NCBI GenBank assembly: GCA_003551665.1 | Contig: PUNE01000013.1 | Location: 115,932-179,931, forward strand | From: Halobacteroidaceae bacterium | GTDB taxonomy: Bacteria > Bacillota > Halanaerobiia > B1SED10-174 | DNA: 64,000 nt | Reading direction: 5' to 3' | Part shown: positions 1 to 9,169 of the stretch, piece by piece | Layout: each line of letters starts with the position of its first letter | Numbering within the stretch: the stretch's first letter is position 1 | Position numbers and translations under genes: made by a program | The notes under the pieces: model-generated | Seen by the model: only the letters and a program-made list of their open reading frames with translations | What the model was told of the DNA's origin: nothing | Database searches by the model: none

Positions 1-554
1 TCTGACCCCAGTTCAAAACCCCAAAACCCTTTTTCCTCAACGGTTCCCATTACAGCTGCACCGGCTCCATCCCCGAATAGAACACAGGTATTCCGGTCCT
101 CCCAGTCGGTTATCCTGGATAGCACTTCCGCCCCAATTACAAGGACATTTCGGTACGCACCATTTTCAATAAACTGTGCTGCCAGGGTCAACCCATAAAC
201 AAAGCCAGAACAACCTGCCTCCAGGTCAAAAGCCGCTGCAGATTCAGCTTTTAGGGAATCCTGTAAAAGACAAGCAGTTGCAGGAAAAATCATGTCGGGA
301 GTTACAGTAGCAACAATGATCAGGTCCAGTTCTGCGGCAGAAATTCCCGAATTTTCCATTGCCTCTCGAGCCGCTTTCTCTGAGAGAGTGAGAGTGGTTT
401 CTCCGTCTGCTGCTATTCGCCTTTCCTTAATTCCGGTTCTGCCGCTAATCCATTCATCAGAGGTAGCAACCACTTTTTCCAGTTCTTTATTGGTTAGAAC
501 TCTCTCGGGCAGGCCAATTCCCAGGCCCAAAATTCCTGCATTTTTTTTGCTCAT
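1..554 (-). CDS. fabH: Beta-ketoacyl-ACP synthase III (FabH), 5' part only
   Basis: Condenses acetyl-CoA with malonyl-ACP to start fatty acid synthesis in the cytosol. I translated this reading frame by hand because it has no stop in the window: the gene begins at the ATG at 554 and runs off the left edge after about 184 codons. The N-terminus has the usual GLGIGLPERVLTN opening, DEWISGRTGIKERR, and the active-site cysteine in AGCSGF near residue 113, followed by DGAGA. A GAGGT ribosome site lies 5 bases before the ATG. It sits 23 bases after plsX, the common plsX-fabH lipid arrangement. The catalytic His and Asn lie beyond the edge. Confidence 0.95.
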   Translation of the reverse strand, partial: MSKKNAGILGLGIGLPERVLTNKELEKVVATSDEWISGRTGIKERRIAADGETTLTLSEKAAREAMENSGISAAELDLIIVATVTPDMIFPATACLLQDSLKAESAAAFDLEAGCSGFVYGLTLAAQFIENGAYRNVLVIGAEVLSRITDWEDRNTCVLFGDGAGAAVMGTVEEKGFWGFELGS

Positions 555-577
555 ATTTATACCTCAATCCCTTCGCC

Positions 578-1561
578 CTAGAATAAATCCTCCAGGGTAT
601 TTACCACCTTTCTCTCTACCATTTCCTGCCCAACAAAAATGGCGTTCTTGATTGCCCGGGCGGAGGAACTCCCGTGGCAGATTATTACAGGTGATTGAAG
701 TCCCAGTAATGGCGCCCCACCATATTCTTCATAGTCCATCCTGCCTTTGAGGGTAACAAGGGCTTTTTTCATTAATAGGGCCCCTATTTTACTGGTAATA
801 CTTTTTTTGATTTCAGATTTTAACAGATTAACCAGGGTTTGACCTGTTCCTTCCATGATTTTTAGAGTTATATTGCCTACAAACCCATCACTTACAATTA
901 CGTCACAGTGATCAGAAAAAATATCCCTTCCCTCTATATTCCCTGTGAAATTCAGGTTGGGTGTTTTTTTTAATTCTTCATAGGCTTCCTGGTATAACTT
1001 GCTGCCCTTTTTTTCTTCTGCCCCCACGTTTAAGAGGGCGACCCGGGGGCTGGACCTTCCATGGATTTTTTCTATAAAAACCCGCCCCATCTGAGCGAAT
1101 TGAACCATATTCTGTGGTTTGCACTCCGAATTAGCTCCCGCATCGATTAAAATTGCCATCTGAGCTGTTCCGGGAACTGGAGTTGCTATGCCCGGTCGGT
1201 CAATCCCTGGAAGTCGGCCAATAATAAAAATTCCCGCAGCCATGGTCGCGCCGGTGTTTCCTGCGGATACGTAGGCCTGGGCCTTTCCCTCCTTCACCAG
1301 CTGGGCTCCCTGCATCAGAGAAGAATCTCTTTTTTCTTTCAGCGCTTTTGAAGGAGCTTCATCCATCTCAACCAGCCCCGGGGCATGGAAAATCTCCACG
1401 TTAGAGGGTTTTCCACCATGCTTATCAAATTCTTTCGACAGAGCCTCAGAATCTCCTGTAACAATAACTCCCGGCCCCCCGTCCCTGGAAGCCTGGATAA
1501 TTCCCTTTACTATTTCTTCAGGCGCATGGTCACCGCCAAAACCATCAATAGCGACCTTCAA
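578..1561 (-). CDS. plsX: Phosphate acyltransferase PlsX
   Basis: Converts acyl-ACP to acyl-phosphate, the donor for PlsY in phospholipid synthesis; peripheral membrane enzyme. The 327-residue product is full length for the family. It has the GGDHAPEE motif near the N-terminus (in the form DGFGGDHAP, where DAMGGD is more usual), the SAGNTGA segment, and VSDGFVGNITLK. The start is a TTG at 1561 with GGAGG 7 bases upstream. A strong terminator separates it from rpmF, yet fabH follows closely, so plsX-fabH may be partly uncoupled from rpmF. Acyl-phosphate can also come from the FakA/DegV proteins coded at 9-12 kb. Confidence 0.96.
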   Translation of the reverse strand: MKVAIDGFGGDHAPEEIVKGIIQASRDGGPGVIVTGDSEALSKEFDKHGGKPSNVEIFHAPGLVEMDEAPSKALKEKRDSSLMQGAQLVKEGKAQAYVSAGNTGATMAAGIFIIGRLPGIDRPGIATPVPGTAQMAILIDAGANSECKPQNMVQFAQMGRVFIEKIHGRSSPRVALLNVGAEEKKGSKLYQEAYEELKKTPNLNFTGNIEGRDIFSDHCDVIVSDGFVGNITLKIMEGTGQTLVNLLKSEIKKSITSKIGALLMKKALVTLKGRMDYEEYGGAPLLGLQSPVIICHGSSSARAIKNAIFVGQEMVERKVVNTLEDLF

Positions 1562-1590
1562 TTTACTCCCTCCTTCTCCATTTTTTGCCG

Positions 1591-1629
1591 AAAAAAATAC
1601 AAGATAAAGAAAACTCCTTTATCTTGTAT
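1591..1629 (-). terminator. Intrinsic terminator (or attenuator) after rpmF
   Basis: On the minus strand a 13-bp perfect stem (arms at 1629-1617 and 1609-1597, loop of 7) is followed by seven T residues. It lies between rpmF and plsX, 30 bases before the plsX start, so it may reduce rather than stop transcription into plsX. Confidence 0.85.
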
Positions 1630-1646
1630 TCAAAGGACAAAAAACA

Positions 1647-1820
1647 TTATACCTCAATTGCCTTTTTTCCTTTGTAATTTCCACATTCGAGGCAAACCCG
1701 GTGCGGAAGTTTAGGCTCGCGACACTTTGGACACTCCACCAGCTTTGGAGCAGTAGCTTTCCAGTGTGTGCGGCGCTTTCTTTTTCGAGTTTTGGAGACT
1801 CTCCTCTTGGGAACCGCCAT
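1647..1820 (-). CDS. rpmF: Large-subunit ribosomal protein L32
   Basis: Structural protein of the 50S subunit. The 57-residue protein starts [10 protein letters not shown] and carries a zinc-ribbon pair, CPKC and CLEC, so it is the zinc-binding (C+) form. I chose the ATG at 1820 rather than upstream in-frame starts because GGAGGTG lies 5 bases before it and because L32 always starts here. It follows yceD by 17 bases, the standard yceD-rpmF pair. Confidence 0.97.
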   Translation of the reverse strand: MAVPKRRVSKTRKRKRRTHWKATAPKLVECPKCREPKLPHRVCLECGNYKGKKAIEV

Positions 1821-1837
1821 TTTCCCACCTCCTACAA

Positions 1838-2317
1838 TTAATTCTCCAGATACTGGCGCAATTTCTCCCATCGAGGATCAATTGCTTCTTCCTTACAGTC
1901 ACACTTCCCACTATTTAAATTTTTGCCACAGCCAGGGCAAAGACCCTGACATTCTTTCTGGCAGACAGATTGCATGGGAATACTTAAAACAAGATGCTGA
2001 TAAATTTCCTGGCTGATATCCAGGACACTGTTTTCCTCAAGGTTCAGCTCTTTTTTGGCATAAGTTTCAATAATCTCGCGCATAATTTCCCACCGGAAAG
2101 GTTCTAAGCAACGGGTACAGGCCAGTTCGGCTTCACCTCTAATTGTTCCCTGAACAAGAATGTCATCCTGAGTATTGGTAAGGGTAACTTTAACCCGGGG
2201 AGGGTGAGGGAATAAAACCTTCCGAGACTGAATTTCAATCTCTTCAATAGGGAAGTCTTCTTCCAAAGAAATGTTGCCACCTACGGAGCCTAAAATATCC
2301 TTAAGATTAATTTTCAT
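1838..2317 (-). CDS. yceD: YceD/DUF177 family protein
   Basis: Member of the YceD (DUF177) family, nearly always coded just before rpmF and linked in bacteria and plastids to 23S rRNA accumulation; the biochemical role is not settled. The 159-residue protein has the typical ACTRCLEPF segment near residue 87 and a C-terminal cysteine-rich tail (CQKEC, CPGC, CDC), which could bind zinc. It is the first gene after a near-perfect sigma-A promoter at 2344-2372. Confidence 0.93.
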   Translation of the reverse strand: MKINLKDILGSVGGNISLEEDFPIEEIEIQSRKVLFPHPPRVKVTLTNTQDDILVQGTIRGEAELACTRCLEPFRWEIMREIIETYAKKELNLEENSVLDISQEIYQHLVLSIPMQSVCQKECQGLCPGCGKNLNSGKCDCKEEAIDPRWEKLRQYLEN

Positions 2318-2343
2318 TTAAACTCCTCCTTAACCCTCACACC

Positions 2344-2372
2344 ATTATATAAGGAAGGTTACCCCTTGTCAA
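2344..2372 (-). promoter_or_regulatory. Sigma-A promoter of yceD-rpmF
   Basis: Minus strand TTGACA (2372-2367), 17-base spacer, TATAAT (2349-2344): both hexamers match the consensus exactly. The TGA stop of ackA (2371-2369) is inside the -35 box. The promoter drives yceD and rpmF and possibly plsX-fabH. Confidence 0.9.
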
Positions 2373-3574
2373 GAAGACCCGTTAACCAGTTCATGGGTAT
2401 CTCTTGCAATTACCAATTCTTCATTGGTGGGCACTATAAACACCTTGACCCTGGACTCGGGAGATGAAATCTCGGCAAATTTTCTACGGGCTTTGTTTTT
2501 TCCGGGATCCAGCTTAACCCCTAAAAAGTCAAGCCCTTCCAGCGCTTCTTTTCGAACAATATCGGAATTTTCCCCAATTCCAGCAGTAAAAACAATTGCG
2601 TCCAGGCCTCCCATTGCAGCAGCGTAGGCTCCAATATATTTCTTCACCCGATAGCAGAAAATATCCACGGCAATTTGAGCCCTGTGGTTACCCTCTTCTG
2701 CAGCTTCCTCAACATCTCGGGAATCATTGCTTATTCCTGAAATCCCAAGCAATCCGCTTTCCTTGTTCATTACATTTTCTACTTTTTCTGCATCCCAACC
2801 CCTGTTTTTCTGCAAAAAGGGAACAATAGCAGGATCAATATCTCCACAACGGGTTCCCATAGCCAGTCCTTCGAGGGGGGTAAAGCCCATGCTGGTATCC
2901 ACAGATTTTCCACGGTCAATGGCAGTAATACTTGCTCCATTTCCCAGGTGAGCTGTTATTATTTTTAAATCTTCCATTGCTTTGCCCATTTCACGGGCTG
3001 CACGCTGGGCAACAAACTTGTGGGAAGTTCCGTGGAAGCCGTAACGCCTGACACCCATTTCTTTATAAAATTCATAAGGCAGAGCGTAAATATAGGCTTT
3101 TTCTGGCATTGACTGATGGAAAGAAGTGTCAAAAACAGCCACCTGTGGTACACTGGGCAGTAATTCTCTTACTACCTGGATACCGGCTGCATTGTGAGGG
3201 TTGTGGAGCGGCGCGAGACGAGAAAGATCCTTTATTTCCTTGAATTCTTCATCTTCTACCAGTGCAGATTGGGGAAATGCCTCGCCACCGTGGGCAACCC
3301 TGTGCCCAACAGCTTTAATGTCATCAATGCTCTTCAAAACGCCATACTCTTCATCCTGGAGAATTTCAATAACTTTTCCAACTCCAGTGTTGTGATCGGG
3401 AACTTCTTCTTCGATTTTTGTTTTCTTCCCCGAAATTTCAGCATTGTGTTCCAGGAAAGATCCTTCAATTCCAATTCTTTCAACAACACCTTTAGCCATA
3501 ACAGATTCGTCCCTCATATCAAATACCTGGTATTTAATTGAGGAACTTCCACAATTCAGAACAAGAATTTTCAT
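2369..3574 (-). CDS. ackA: Acetate kinase
   Basis: Interconverts acetyl-phosphate + ADP and acetate + ATP, giving ATP by substrate-level phosphorylation in fermentation. The 401-residue protein has the N-terminal NCGSSSIKY, GHRVAHGGEAF, the catalytic region HNPHN and AHLGNGAS, and FTAGIGENS toward the C-terminus. It lies 22 bases after pta and is almost certainly cotranscribed with it. Its stop codon is part of the next promoter. Confidence 0.97.
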   Translation of the reverse strand: MKILVLNCGSSSIKYQVFDMRDESVMAKGVVERIGIEGSFLEHNAEISGKKTKIEEEVPDHNTGVGKVIEILQDEEYGVLKSIDDIKAVGHRVAHGGEAFPQSALVEDEEFKEIKDLSRLAPLHNPHNAAGIQVVRELLPSVPQVAVFDTSFHQSMPEKAYIYALPYEFYKEMGVRRYGFHGTSHKFVAQRAAREMGKAMEDLKIITAHLGNGASITAIDRGKSVDTSMGFTPLEGLAMGTRCGDIDPAIVPFLQKNRGWDAEKVENVMNKESGLLGISGISNDSRDVEEAAEEGNHRAQIAVDIFCYRVKKYIGAYAAAMGGLDAIVFTAGIGENSDIVRKEALEGLDFLGVKLDPGKNKARRKFAEISSPESRVKVFIVPTNEELVIARDTHELVNGSS

Positions 3575-3596
3575 ATGCTTGCCTCCCCATTAAGTT

Positions 3597-4589
3597 TTAT
3601 GAACTGGCTTGTAATGCTGTTATTGCAACTAGGTTTATAATATCATCAACTGAACAACCCCGGGAAAGATCATTTACAGGTTTGGCCATCCCCTGCAGAA
3701 TGGGCCCTACCGCTTCTGCCCCGGCCAGTCTTTCAACCATTTTATAACTGATGTTTCCTGACTGCAGATCGGGGAAAACGAGGACATTTGCTTTCCCGGC
3801 AATGGGACTATCGGGAGCTTTTTTGTTTCCAATTGCGGGTACCAGGGCAGCATCAGCCTGCAGTTCTCCATCGTAATCCCCCTGGGGATCCAGTTTTTTT
3901 GCTTTTTCTGTTGCCTGAAAAACCTTTTCCACCAGGGGATGCTCCGCACTGCCTTTAGTGGAAAAAGAAAGAAAAGCCGTTCGTGGTTCGAGTCCGGCAA
4001 TATTTCTGGCCGTTTGAGCTGAAGCAACGCCAATCTGGGCCAGCTGCTCTGCATCGGGCTCGGGGTTTACAGCGCAATCTGCAAAAATTAATTTCCCCTG
4101 AGGGGCAAATTCTGATTCCAGAAGCATTATAAAAGCTCCTGATATTACGGAAATTCCGGGGGCAGTTTTAATTATCTGCATGGCAGGCCGCAAAACATCA
4201 CCAGTTGAATTATTGGCCCCGGCAACTGAACCGCTGGCGTAACCCTTTTGGACAAGTAATGTAGCAAAATAAAGGGGGGCATTTACAAGGTTTTCCGCTT
4301 CTTCTTTGCTCATACCCTTTTCTTTCCTCATCTGGAAAAGGGTTTCAGCATAATCCTCTTTCTCTGGGAACCGATCAGGATCAATTATTTCCACTTCAGA
4401 AAGAGTTATCCCCTCTTTATCTGATCTGGCCTGTATTTCATCTTCTTTACCCACCAGGATTATATGGGCTAAATTTTCTTTTGCTAAGAAAGAAGCTGCT
4501 TTTAAAATCCGTATGTCTTCACTTTCAGGAAGGACTATTTTCTGTTTTTTTTGCTGGGCTTTTTCTCTGATTTCCTGGATAAAGTCCAT
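3597..4589 (-). CDS. pta: Phosphate acetyltransferase
   Basis: Transfers the acetyl group of acetyl-CoA to phosphate, feeding acetate kinase. The 330-residue protein is the short, single-domain form. Family segments include GSVAGANNSTGDVLRPAMQ, GKLIFADCAVNP and PVNDLSRGCS near the C-terminus. ATG start with GGAGGT upstream. It forms a two-gene unit with ackA and is divergent from tmcAL, which consumes acetate and ATP, so acetate metabolism and tRNA acetylation genes share this 131-base intergenic region. Confidence 0.97.
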   Translation of the reverse strand: MDFIQEIREKAQQKKQKIVLPESEDIRILKAASFLAKENLAHIILVGKEDEIQARSDKEGITLSEVEIIDPDRFPEKEDYAETLFQMRKEKGMSKEEAENLVNAPLYFATLLVQKGYASGSVAGANNSTGDVLRPAMQIIKTAPGISVISGAFIMLLESEFAPQGKLIFADCAVNPEPDAEQLAQIGVASAQTARNIAGLEPRTAFLSFSTKGSAEHPLVEKVFQATEKAKKLDPQGDYDGELQADAALVPAIGNKKAPDSPIAGKANVLVFPDLQSGNISYKMVERLAGAEAVGPILQGMAKPVNDLSRGCSVDDIINLVAITALQASS

Positions 4590-4720
4590 TTTTAAATACC
4601 TCCATTTTAGTAAATTGCTTCACAAATAAAAATTTACTACAAAAAGCACCCATCTCCTGCTTTATTTAACAGGATTTACCCCCGGGAGAGCGAATTCAGA
4701 AAATTAAGGAGGGATTATCC

Positions 4721-5953
4721 TTGTCAAAACTGGGAATTGTCGCAGAGTATAATCCGTTTCACAATGGCCATTATTACCACCTGCAGAAGAGCCTGGAAAA
4801 AACTGGTGCTCACAGCACTGTCGTAGTAATGAGTTCAACTTTTATGCAGCGGGGTGAGCCGGCCATTTGCGATAAATGGAGTCGGGCTGAAATGGCAGTG
4901 AGCTGCGGTGTGGATCTGGTTCTGGAACTACCCCTGCCCTATGCCTGTGCCAGTGCAGATTATTTTGCCCGGGGAGCAATTAAATTGTTAACCGAGGCAG
5001 AATGTACCCATATTGCCTTCGGGGCCGAACATCCCAGTTTGCCGGAGCTGGAAGAAGTGGCCCGGTTTATTGAACTGGAACCCCCCGACTTTTCCCGGGA
5101 ACTTCGCAAAAATCTGGAAAGAGGGCATTCTTTTCCCCGGGCCCGCAGCCTTGCCCTCCAGCGACTTTTGGAAATAAACCCGGAGGTAATTGAAAGTCCC
5201 AACAATATTCTGGCCGTAGAATATTTGCGTTCCATTTTCCGGGAAAAATCAGCTCTAAAGCCGGTTGCAATTCCCCGCAGGGGGGCCCAATACCATGAAA
5301 AAAACATGGGAAAAGAAGGTTTTTCCAGTGCAACCGCCATTCGCACGTACATATCGTCCGGCCAGCCACTGGAGAACCTAATCAGGCACATGCCAGAAAC
5401 GGCATTAGAAATCCTTGGTCGGGAAATTAATAGTGGCAAGGGACCGGTTTTTCCAGAAAAACTTGGCACTGCCCTTCTGGCAAGGCTTCGAGGAACAAAA
5501 GGGGATAATCTCTCCGACTATCCCGAGATTGCACCTGGACTTGACAAAAGACTTATAAAGACTGCCTGCCAGGCAACTGGTTGGAGTGACCTCCTGGAAA
5601 AGCTGCAAACCAGGCGCTTTGTCCAGACCCGGTTGCAAAGAATATTTATCTATATTCTGCTGGATCTTACCCTTTCCTTCCGGGAAGAAATCCATTTCCC
5701 CGCCAGCCCCATGTATTTCCGACCCCTTGCTTTTAACCAGAAAGGCCAGAAGATCCTAAACGGCCTCAAAGAAAAGGAAGATGTCCCCCTGTTAACAAGG
5801 CCAACTATTCGCCGGTTACCAAAAATTCCTGCCATTTCCAGCATGATTAACCTGGAAGCTCGAGCAACAGATCTCTGGACACTTTTTGTCCCATCAAATT
5901 CCCATCAAAAAGGAGGGCGAGATTTCAGAACCCCTCCCGTGTCCCTGATTTAA
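4721..5953 (+). CDS. tmcAL: tRNA(Met) cytidine acetate ligase (YlbM family)
   Basis: Makes N4-acetylcytidine at the wobble base of elongator tRNA-Met using acetate and ATP through acetyl-AMP. The 410-residue protein opens GIVAEYNPFHNGHYYH, with the HxGH nucleotidyltransferase signature at residues 14-17, and has SSTFMQRGEPA and the FSSATAIR segment typical of the family. The start is a TTG at 4721 preceded by AAGGAGGG. It is the only plus-strand gene in the first 12 kb and points toward coaD (convergent, 41 bases between stops). Confidence 0.93.
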   Translation: MSKLGIVAEYNPFHNGHYYHLQKSLEKTGAHSTVVVMSSTFMQRGEPAICDKWSRAEMAVSCGVDLVLELPLPYACASADYFARGAIKLLTEAECTHIAFGAEHPSLPELEEVARFIELEPPDFSRELRKNLERGHSFPRARSLALQRLLEINPEVIESPNNILAVEYLRSIFREKSALKPVAIPRRGAQYHEKNMGKEGFSSATAIRTYISSGQPLENLIRHMPETALEILGREINSGKGPVFPEKLGTALLARLRGTKGDNLSDYPEIAPGLDKRLIKTACQATGWSDLLEKLQTRRFVQTRLQRIFIYILLDLTLSFREEIHFPASPMYFRPLAFNQKGQKILNGLKEKEDVPLLTRPTIRRLPKIPAISSMINLEARATDLWTLFVPSNSHQKGGRDFRTPPVSLI

Positions 5954-5994
5954 TTTGCAGAAAAGCTTTTTGCCAGATCCTGCCGTGGAGCGGA

Positions 5995-6492
5995 TTAGTA
6001 TTCTCCACCTTTATTCTTATAAAAGTCAATCAGAAAATCCCTGACAGGATCAGGAACCAGTCCATCAATACAACCCCCCAGCGAAGCAATCTCTTTTACA
6101 AGGCTGGAGCTCAAAAACCCATATTCCTGAGAGGTCATTAAAAACATTATCTCCAGGTCGGGGTTTAATTTTTTGTACATTAGGGCCTGCTGGAATTCTT
6201 TCTCAAAATCAGACAGGGCCCGCAAACCACGAATAATATTCCGGGCGTTTTTCTTCACAGCATATTCATTGAGCAATCCGCTAAAAGAATCAATCCTGAC
6301 ACCTGGAATATCTCCTGCAACCTTTTCCATTAGTTCTACTCTCTCGGCCATGGAAAAGGAAGGAGACTTGTTGGGATTATTAAATACTGCAACTATAAGC
6401 TCATCAAATATGTTGCTGGCCCGCTTAATTATATCAAGGTGTCCATTGGTTACGGGGTCAAAACTCCCCGGGTAAACAGCTATCCTGTTCAT
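5995..6492 (-). CDS. coaD: Phosphopantetheine adenylyltransferase
   Basis: Fourth step of coenzyme A synthesis: phosphopantetheine + ATP to dephospho-CoA. The 165-residue protein begins MNRIAVYPGSFDPVTNGH with the T/HxGH-type nucleotidyltransferase motif and has YGFLSSSLVKEIA near residue 125. I prefer the ATG at 6492, which has GGGAG at good spacing; a GTG at 6501 overlaps the rsmD stop and would add three residues. Follows rsmD directly, a very common pairing. Confidence 0.96.
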   Translation of the reverse strand: MNRIAVYPGSFDPVTNGHLDIIKRASNIFDELIVAVFNNPNKSPSFSMAERVELMEKVAGDIPGVRIDSFSGLLNEYAVKKNARNIIRGLRALSDFEKEFQQALMYKKLNPDLEIMFLMTSQEYGFLSSSLVKEIASLGGCIDGLVPDPVRDFLIDFYKNKGGEY

Positions 6493-6497
6493 CTGTT

Positions 6498-7040
6498 TCA
6501 CTCCCTTTGCCAGATCAAAAGCCTGGTATCTCCATAAACACGGTTCTCAATTTGTTGCCAGAACGGGCATTCGAATGGATCACTGTGACTGGAAGCTTCC
6601 AGGATAATTATTCCTCCCGACAACAACAAACCCTTTTCTTCAATCAAACTTAACACCCGGCTGGGGTCATAGTTATAAGGTGGGTCCAGGAAAATAATTC
6701 CAAAACCAAACCCTTTAAGACGCCTCCTTAAAACCCCATAAACATCTCCTTTCCAGACCGAACTTTTATCCAGAAAACTGGTTTTCTCAAGGTTTTCTTT
6801 AAGTATTCTGAGAGCAGTAGTATTGTTTTCAATAAAATGGGCCTGAACTGCCCCCCGGCTCAAAGCTTCTATTCCCATGCTTCCGCTCCCTGCAAAACAG
6901 TCCAGAAAAACCGTACCGGCAACATCAGCTCCTATAATATTGAATAGAGCTTCTTTGACCCGGTCACCAGTAGGCCGGGTAATTTTTTCTGGGGGAATTT
7001 TCAAACGCCTCCCCCTGGCTGTTCCCGAAATTACTCGCAA
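6498..7040 (-). CDS. rsmD: 16S rRNA (guanine-966-N2)-methyltransferase RsmD
   Basis: Methylates G966 of 16S rRNA using S-adenosylmethionine. The 180-residue protein starts MRVISGTARGRRL, has the SAM-binding DCFAGSGSMGIEALSRGA segment near residue 47 and the catalytic LDPPY near residue 117. Start is TTG at 7040 with GGGGAGG three bases upstream. Operon order recG-rsmD-coaD. Confidence 0.96.
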   Translation of the reverse strand: MRVISGTARGRRLKIPPEKITRPTGDRVKEALFNIIGADVAGTVFLDCFAGSGSMGIEALSRGAVQAHFIENNTTALRILKENLEKTSFLDKSSVWKGDVYGVLRRRLKGFGFGIIFLDPPYNYDPSRVLSLIEEKGLLLSGGIIILEASSHSDPFECPFWQQIENRVYGDTRLLIWQRE

Positions 7041-7078
7041 AGGCCTCCCCTCCCTCCGCCCGAAACCAATCGACTGTC

Positions 7079-9112
7079 CTACCTCATAATATCTCCAGGA
7101 AAACGGCGATCGCTTTCATGGAGAAGCTTTACATATCTCGATGCTTTTTCCCGGGCCAAGCGGAGAAGTTTTTGATGGGCAACAAGATCAGCAAAACGGA
7201 AAGGTGTGTCTCCATGCTGCCGGGTTCCAAAAAAATCACCCGCTCCCCGCAATTTTAGGTCCTCCTCTGCCAGCAAGAACCCGTCACTGTGTCGGACCAG
7301 TGCATCCAATCTCATTCTTGCAGAATCATCTTCTACATCTGACATTAAAATGCAGTAGGACTGCTCTGCACCCCTTCCAACTCTTCCACGTAACTGATGT
7401 AACTGAGAAAGCCCAAAGCGGTGGGCATCCTCAATCAGCATAATGGTTGCATTGGGAATATCTACACCCACCTCAATTACTGTAGTGCTGACCATAATAT
7501 CAATTTTTCCCTCTTTAAAATCCTTCATTGCCCTGGCTCTCTGGACTGCGGGCACCTGCCCATGAATTAACATTAATTTCAGGTCAGGGAACACCTCTTC
7601 CTGTAAATAGCGGAACATATCTTCTGCAGCTACAAGTTGCAATTTTTCCGATTCCTGAATAAGAGGACAGACAATGAAGGCCTGCCTCCCCAGGGTTATT
7701 TGGTCCCGAATAAATCTGTAAACATTGGGGCGGGAATTGGATTTGCGGGCCCTTGTAATTATGGGCTTTCGGCCAGTTGGAAGCTCATCAATTACGGATA
7801 CTTCCAGGTCTCCATAAAGGGTCAGTGCCAGCGACCTGGGGATCGGAGTTGCAGTCATTACAAGAAGATCCGGAGTTTTGCCCTTGCTCAAAAGGGCCTC
7901 TCTTTGTTGCACACCAAAACGGTGTTGTTCATCGATTACTACCATCCCCAGTTCCGAAAAATTTACTTCCTCCTGGATCAGAGCATGTGTTCCCACGACA
8001 ATATCCGCATCTCCTGAGGTTATTGCCCTGTAGTTTTCTTTCTTTTCTCTTGAAGAAAGGCTTCCGGTAAGCAGAATGGTTTTCAGCCCGAATTTTTGAA
8101 AAACCGGTTCCATTTTAAAATAATGCTGTTCTGCTAAGATTTCCGTTGGTGCCATAAAAGCACCCTGCCATCCATTTTCCACTGTTTTTAAAAGGGCCAG
8201 CAGGGCAATCACCGTCTTTCCCGCACCAACATCTCCCTGGAGCAACCTGGACATGGGAGCAGGGCTCTCCATATCTTCATTAATTTCTCTCCAGACCTTT
8301 TCCTGGCTGGAGGTCAGATTGAATTCCAGGGATTTAATAAATTTCTTGGTGTGAGAGGGAGATGCTTCATGACAGTAACCCATCTCCTGGCTTTTTTCTT
8401 CCTGCCTGATTGCTAGTTTTACCTGGAACAATAGGAGTTCTTCAAAAACCAGCCTTTCAAAAGCCTTTTCCCTTTTCTCCATTGCTGAGGGAAAGTGAAC
8501 TTCCCATATTGCTTTCTGTCTGTCGGGCCATCCCATTTCCTTCAATAATTCCTCGGGTAAAAACTCCCCCAGTTCACCGATATGTTCTTCCAGGACGCCA
8601 TTTACCCAGCGTCGAAACTGGTTCTGGTTTAAACCTTCAGTCAGGGGATAGAGGGGAACTATTCTTCCGCTATGCAGGCCTCCCTCCCCGTCCAGTTCAT
8701 AATTGGGGTGAATAAATTCAATCCTCCTGGTTTGTTCCCAGACCTTTTCGCTGATTTTTCCGCTGATTAGAACCTCCTGCCCAATAGAAAAATTATTTAA
8801 TATATAGGGTTGGTCAAACCAGGTGGCATAGGCAACCCCTGTTTCATCTGAAAAGGCGATCTTATATATATTTCGGCGAGAACGGGTTCGAATTTTATCT
8901 CGCGCTTTAACAATGCCAGAGACTGTTACTTCCTGGCCGGACTCAATTTCATTAATTTTCCTAATCTGACTCCGGTCTCTGTATTGGCGGGGAATATGAT
9001 ACAGTAGGTCTTCTAATTTTTCAATACCCAACCTGGCCAGCATCTTTGCCCGCCTGGGTCCAACTCCTTTTACAAACTGAATGCTTTTGTCCAGTCCGGA
9101 CAACAACACCAC
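7079..9112 (-). CDS. recG: ATP-dependent DNA helicase RecG
   Basis: Branch-migrating helicase that processes stalled replication forks and Holliday junctions. At 677 residues it is the usual size. N-terminal wedge domain, then Walker A (GDVGAGKT), the DEQH box in VVIDEQHRFG, TATPIPRSLA, and the C-terminal VGVDIPNATIM and QLRGRVGRG motifs. The start is uncertain among several closely spaced GTG/TTG codons after a GGGGAG site; 9112 gives the longest product. Confidence 0.96.
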   Translation of the reverse strand: MVLLSGLDKSIQFVKGVGPRRAKMLARLGIEKLEDLLYHIPRQYRDRSQIRKINEIESGQEVTVSGIVKARDKIRTRSRRNIYKIAFSDETGVAYATWFDQPYILNNFSIGQEVLISGKISEKVWEQTRRIEFIHPNYELDGEGGLHSGRIVPLYPLTEGLNQNQFRRWVNGVLEEHIGELGEFLPEELLKEMGWPDRQKAIWEVHFPSAMEKREKAFERLVFEELLLFQVKLAIRQEEKSQEMGYCHEASPSHTKKFIKSLEFNLTSSQEKVWREINEDMESPAPMSRLLQGDVGAGKTVIALLALLKTVENGWQGAFMAPTEILAEQHYFKMEPVFQKFGLKTILLTGSLSSREKKENYRAITSGDADIVVGTHALIQEEVNFSELGMVVIDEQHRFGVQQREALLSKGKTPDLLVMTATPIPRSLALTLYGDLEVSVIDELPTGRKPIITRARKSNSRPNVYRFIRDQITLGRQAFIVCPLIQESEKLQLVAAEDMFRYLQEEVFPDLKLMLIHGQVPAVQRARAMKDFKEGKIDIMVSTTVIEVGVDIPNATIMLIEDAHRFGLSQLHQLRGRVGRGAEQSYCILMSDVEDDSARMRLDALVRHSDGFLLAEEDLKLRGAGDFFGTRQHGDTPFRFADLVAHQKLLRLAREKASRYVKLLHESDRRFPGDIMR

Positions 9113-9169
9113 TCCCCAAAAAAAATCCTAACACATTCCCCGGAATGCATTAGGACTCTTATTATTCCC

